Shown here in pieces: positions 61,318 through 64,000 of a stretch of DNA of 64,000 bases. Position 1 is the first letter of the stretch, and each line of letters begins with the position of its first letter. Position numbers and translations under genes: made by a program. The notes beneath the pieces are model-generated. The model searched no databases. It was not told the DNA's origin and saw only the letters and a program-made list of their open reading frames with translations. This DNA is from Hypericibacter terrae. Its GTDB lineage: Bacteria > Pseudomonadota > Alphaproteobacteria > Dongiales > Dongiaceae. The stretch is taken from assembly GCF_008728855.1 (NCBI RefSeq), contig NZ_CP042906.1, positions 1,488,001-1,552,000 of the forward strand, given 5' to 3'.

Positions 61318-61947
61318 ATGTCCACCGTTCTCGTCGTCAACAGCAGCGCCTTGGGCGGCGCGTCGGTTTCCCGGCAACTGGCGGAAAAGGCCGTTGCCCA
61401 TCTGCGCGCCCAGGATCCGGGCCTGCGCGTCGTCACCCGCGATCTGGGCGAGACGCCGGTCCCGCATCTGACCACCGACGCCGCAACAGCCATTCGCGGC
61501 GGCGAGCCCGCCAATGCGGCCCAGGCCGCGACGCAGGCGCTCTCCAACACGCTCATCGACGAGCTGAAGGCGGCCGACACCGTCATCATCGGCGCGCCGA
61601 TGTACAACTTCGGCATCGCCTCGACACTGAAGGCCTGGTTCGACCACGTGCTGCGCGCCGGCGTCACCTTCCGCTATACGGAGAAGGGCCCCGAGGGCCT
61701 GGTGACCGGCAAGCGCGCGATCGTGATCGAGAGCCGCGGCGGTCTCTACAGCGAAGGCCCGGCGCAGTCCTACGATTCCCAGGAGCCGCACTTGCGGACC
61801 CTGTTGGGCTTCATCGGCATCACGGACGTCACCTTCATCCGCGCCGAGAAGCTGGCCTTCGGTCCCGAGGCACGCGAGCAGGCGATCGGGGCGGCCCATG
61901 CCGAGCTCGGCCGCCATATCGAGGAACGGCAGCGGCAAGCGGCCTGA
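61318..61947 (+). CDS. azoR: FMN-dependent NADH-azoreductase
   Basis: The 209-aa flavodoxin-fold enzyme has VLVVNSSALGGASVSRQLAE, VIIGAPMYNFGIASTLKAWF and SRGGLYSEGPAQSYDSQEPH, all typical of AzoR. It reduces quinones and azo compounds with NADH. It is divergent from LysR, the commonest neighbour of azoR genes. Confidence 0.95.
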   Translation: MSTVLVVNSSALGGASVSRQLAEKAVAHLRAQDPGLRVVTRDLGETPVPHLTTDAATAIRGGEPANAAQAATQALSNTLIDELKAADTVIIGAPMYNFGIASTLKAWFDHVLRAGVTFRYTEKGPEGLVTGKRAIVIESRGGLYSEGPAQSYDSQEPHLRTLLGFIGITDVTFIRAEKLAFGPEAREQAIGAAHAELGRHIEERQRQAA

Positions 61948-62204
61948 TCAGCTGACAGGCTCGTCCCTCGCGAGTCTGTCGCTTTCTCTTTGTCGAACTC
62001 TCCAAACGGGAACAGCTCGCCGAGTTAGGGCGGGCCGTTTCTGTATTTGGCGTTTAGCCGAGGTCTGGCGCTTCTGTGTGAGACAGTGGCTCAGCGGCGA
62101 AGTCGGAGTCCGGTTGAAGGGGCACGACGGGGCAGAAATCCACAGTCCTGCCGAACGAGGCCGAGGGGCTGGCTGTGGCCATCAGCATCGTCCTGTGTGA
62201 TCGC
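61948..62204. other. intergenic region, start of a lower-GC section
   Basis: No gene is seen. It marks the change from typical chromosome to the less GC-rich right end of the window. Confidence 0.4.
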
Positions 62205-62876
62205 TTAGTAGACGTCCCTCAATTGGACGTCTGCGCGAGTAGCAAGGTCAAACATCATGCCGAGCCGCGCGCCGGCGAAGTACATGTTTCTGAAGAAGCT
62301 TTTTGCCTTTGCTGTTCGCCAGAATCCAAAACCAAACACTCCCCGAACAACAAGTTTGGTATCCCGCTCAAAATGCCACTCGAAAATACGCAGTGGTAGG
62401 TCGTTAGCGTCTTTCGAATACTGCCTCATCAATTCGTTGGCGACGAGAGAAGAAGGGAACCACTCCGCTAGCAATGCCGCTACGTCTACCCTTCCAGTTT
62501 CGGAACGAGTTGGAAATGTTCGAAGCAAGAAATGGCTGATGAGGCCAAGATAGAAGTGCTGTCGGATGAGTTTGTTTGACGCCGTCTGAGTGGCTCCTGG
62601 AAGCATCTTCAAGGATGATGCACGCAGAAACCGACGAGGAAACGACAAAGCGGCGCCAAGGCCCGGGTGGCCCAAACGACCGCCATCCGCAGAGCCTGTG
62701 ACTATGTCAAAAAAGCCCTCTAGCGGCGTATCTAGGCCTGTTAAAGCCTCCGCCGCTTGGCGTTTCAAAGTTTCATACTCATCCGAACTAAAGTAGACGC
62801 CCGGGCTACTCAAAGCTGAAATCGCCTCACGAAAGAGGGTTTCTGCCTGAAGATAACTGATAGACATGTCGCCCAT
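62205..62876 (-). CDS. protein of unknown function
   Basis: The 223-aa helical protein begins MGDMSISYLQAETLFREAIS and has LRIFEWHFERDTKLVVRGVF near the end. I recognise no family. The start at 62876 is just after the preceding gene stop (62881); an ATG at 62867 or 62915 is also possible. Codon use differs from the chromosome, suggesting acquisition. Confidence 0.6.
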   Translation of the reverse strand: MGDMSISYLQAETLFREAISALSSPGVYFSSDEYETLKRQAAEALTGLDTPLEGFFDIVTGSADGGRLGHPGLGAALSFPRRFLRASSLKMLPGATQTASNKLIRQHFYLGLISHFLLRTFPTRSETGRVDVAALLAEWFPSSLVANELMRQYSKDANDLPLRIFEWHFERDTKLVVRGVFGFGFWRTAKAKSFFRNMYFAGARLGMMFDLATRADVQLRDVY

Positions 62877-62880
62877 GTCG

Positions 62881-63288
62881 TCACCTAATGACACCCTTGG
62901 AAAAAGAACGCACACCAGCTAGGACTCTCCTCAACCACAGTTTGCATCCGCCTTTGGTAACCTCCCACTCCCGCTTCAATAGCTTTCGGCCTCTGGTCAC
63001 TGCGTCTTGTTCAAGCGTACGCCAATGCCGTGTAAAATCCCCCGACGAGGATCTTCCACTTTCAATGGAAACGGACTCTCTCGTATCGGCGGTGCTTTGA
63101 TTTACTAATTCGGAGAGTGCAGAAAGAAATTCGTCATCTTCTTTCTTGTTTTCATTATCGAGTGGGTTAAGGCGCAGTTGAATACGGCACAAGAGCTTGC
63201 GTGCTCTATTCGATAACTCTTTTGCTTCGGAATTTAACTTAACGACCTTATCAGAGTCATCTTGCTCCGAACTATAGTTCGCGGTCAT
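62881..63288 (-). CDS. helical protein, probable C-terminal part of a gene split by TGA
   Basis: The 135-aa frame contains EAKELSNRARKLLCRIQLRL and RGRKLLKREWEVTKGG. It is in the same frame as the upstream membrane-protein fragment, separated only by a TGA at 63300-63298. The pair resembles single proteins I recall having an anchor, SEFRQAWIN, IRLRLNP and KREWExxK segments in one chain. Translation from the ATG at 63288 is possible but has no good ribosome site. Confidence 0.6.
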   Translation of the reverse strand: MTANYSSEQDDSDKVVKLNSEAKELSNRARKLLCRIQLRLNPLDNENKKEDDEFLSALSELVNQSTADTRESVSIESGRSSSGDFTRHWRTLEQDAVTRGRKLLKREWEVTKGGCKLWLRRVLAGVRSFSKGVIR

Positions 63289-63297
63289 GATCTGGAC

Positions 63298-63489
63298 TCA
63301 TTTATTCATCCACAAGTCCGCGGCAGCGACGTAATCAGCAATGTCATCTCGGAGCGAGTTTATCCAAGCCTGTCGAAACTCAGATATCTTGGTGCGGCGC
63401 GTCATGTAGACAGTAAAAAATGTGCCGAATAGCACGATTAGCGCTGCGATGACGTACGGACTAATTGGTGTTTCCGAGCAAGGTTGCAT
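63298..63489 (-). CDS. membrane-anchored N-terminal part of a probably split gene
   Basis: The 63-aa frame has one membrane helix (YVIAALIVLFGTFFTVYM) followed by TRRTKISEFRQAWINSLRDD, then ends in TGA; the same frame continues for 140 codons. It has a GGGGGAGG site, rather close to the ATG. It is either a separate small protein or the start of a nonsense-interrupted gene. Confidence 0.6.
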   Translation of the reverse strand: MQPCSETPISPYVIAALIVLFGTFFTVYMTRRTKISEFRQAWINSLRDDIADYVAAADLWMNK

Positions 63490-63669
63490 ATCCTCCCCCG
63501 AGTTCCATCACAAGATGCACAACTAGAGAAGGCACCCCTTTTTCTTCTAAGAAGGCATAAGCAGGGCTCAGATCAAGTGCGATTCTTGATGGTTATCGCG
63601 ACGGGGTTTTTTACTGGCCGAATGAGTGGGCCTGGTTTTGTCGAGGAGCTTTATCTTCAAATGGATACG

Positions 63670-63701
63670 AAAAAGGCGGGACCCTTGAGCGGGCCCCGCC
63701 T
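63670..63701 (-). terminator. rho-independent terminator of the 49-aa gene
   Basis: On the minus strand an 11-bp stem with one G-U pair (63691-63701 with 63674-63684), 6-base loop, then TTTT. It follows the stop of the small gene by about 30 bases. Confidence 0.85.
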
Positions 63702-63729
63702 AAGTTCTGGAGGCTCTTCATTTCGCCTC

Positions 63730-63879
63730 CTACTTTTTCTTGGTGCCGCGATCTGGCGCTTGAGTGAGCACCGATCCGGCCAACGTCTTAATCTGCTTAT
63801 TGGTCACTGAACTCGGACTCTTAAGCGCCTGAGAGGCCAGCGAAGCGACCGATTTTGACGTTTTCTCGTTTTTTGCCAT
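63730..63879 (-). CDS. 49-aa basic protein
   Basis: MAKNEKTSKSVASLASQALK... ends PDRGTKKK. It has a perfect AAAGGAGGTGG ribosome site and its own terminator. It resembles small Lys-rich proteins that begin MAKNEKTGxxVA and end ALTQxxxKKK, which I recall as widespread but uncharacterised. It is too short for most gene finders. Confidence 0.78.
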   Translation of the reverse strand: MAKNEKTSKSVASLASQALKSPSSVTNKQIKTLAGSVLTQAPDRGTKKK

Positions 63880-64000
63880 CCTTACCACCTCCTTTCCGAT
63901 CGTCGATTAGCTAGAAAGCCACGATCTGGTCCTTTTACCCATGATCATTCTCCCCTGTTGTCGCCTACCTGGCGCGTTCATATTCCCGGATTGATACAGC

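Noticed and set aside
63906-63947. 13-codon frame beginning MIMGKRT on the minus strand with a GGGGAG site
   Set aside because: Too short to support; could be a leader peptide of the 49-aa gene but nothing confirms it.
1-64000. tRNA and rRNA genes
   Set aside because: No cloverleaf with TTCGA loop or conserved rRNA segment was recognised by eye; a covariance-model scan would be decisive.

Overview
The window looks like chromosomal DNA of a GC-rich alphaproteobacterium, with Rhodospirillales-type gene content as my best guess. Evidence: a MipZ-like division ATPase, a membrane-anchored Tim14-like J protein, an adjacent clpS-clpA pair, a D-Ala-D-Ala carboxypeptidase fused to a SPOR domain, and dense amine and aromatic catabolism with many LysR regulators. 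No rRNA, tRNA or CRISPR array was seen.

Layout. 1-600: a bufferin-type (DUF2282/BufA-like) peptide followed by a DoxX-family gene cut by the window edge. 0.76-4.55 kb: a four-gene minus-strand redox/detoxification operon (AhpD-like protein, alpha/beta hydrolase, GlcG/HbpS-like protein, PPOX-fold flavoprotein) facing a LysR gene. 4.56-6.2 kb: a divergent CGNR-zinc-finger regulator and EamA exporter. 6.4-14.4 kb: amine-utilisation genes (iron alcohol dehydrogenase, aldehyde dehydrogenase, glutamine-synthetase-like gamma-glutamylamide synthetase, two APC permeases), a set that fits a gamma-glutamyl route for an amino alcohol such as ethanolamine. 14.7-20.7 kb: LysR, an HpaB-like monooxygenase, two Rid proteins, a DUF1028 protein and an Lrp regulator. 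20.7-23.7 kb: an LhgO-like FAD oxidoreductase and two EamA transporters. 23.9-28.4 kb: a molybdopterin oxidoreductase, MipZ, a VWA protein and a J protein. 28.5-32.3 kb: galU, ugd and phosphomannomutase/phosphoglucomutase, supplying sugar nucleotides. 32.5-33.7 kb: two tandem paralogous membrane proteins and a small gene broken by an amber codon. 33.7-41.4 kb: carboxypeptidase, lipoprotein, clpS, clpA, FemAB-like acyltransferase and a TPR/Sel1 protein. 41.4-45.3 kb: Cu/Zn superoxide dismutase, sulfotransferase, RidA, a hydratase and an SDR.

45,424-48,619 is a complete 3.2-kb IS1595-family element with 23-bp terminal inverted repeats and a perfect 8-bp target duplication (CTTGCGGG). Besides its transposase it carries a ClpP-class protease gene and a translationally coupled three-gene operon (unknown protein, DUF1828 protein, 46-aa basic protein). 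It is inserted in one arm of a G-rich intergenic inverted repeat that also occurs elsewhere in the window. This is the most interesting structure here.

48.7-64 kb: copper chaperone PCuAC and Sco; MarR with DUF1428; an ArsR-SRPBCC-DUF899-SRPBCC-VOC cluster; a glycosyltransferase; a thermonuclease; a methyltransferase-like membrane protein; a LysR/TIM-barrel/Rieske operon; azoR, whose ribosome binding site can be masked by a hairpin; and a lower-GC right end of small unknown genes, one apparently split by an in-frame TGA. Family names come from recognising motifs in the translations; no database search was run.
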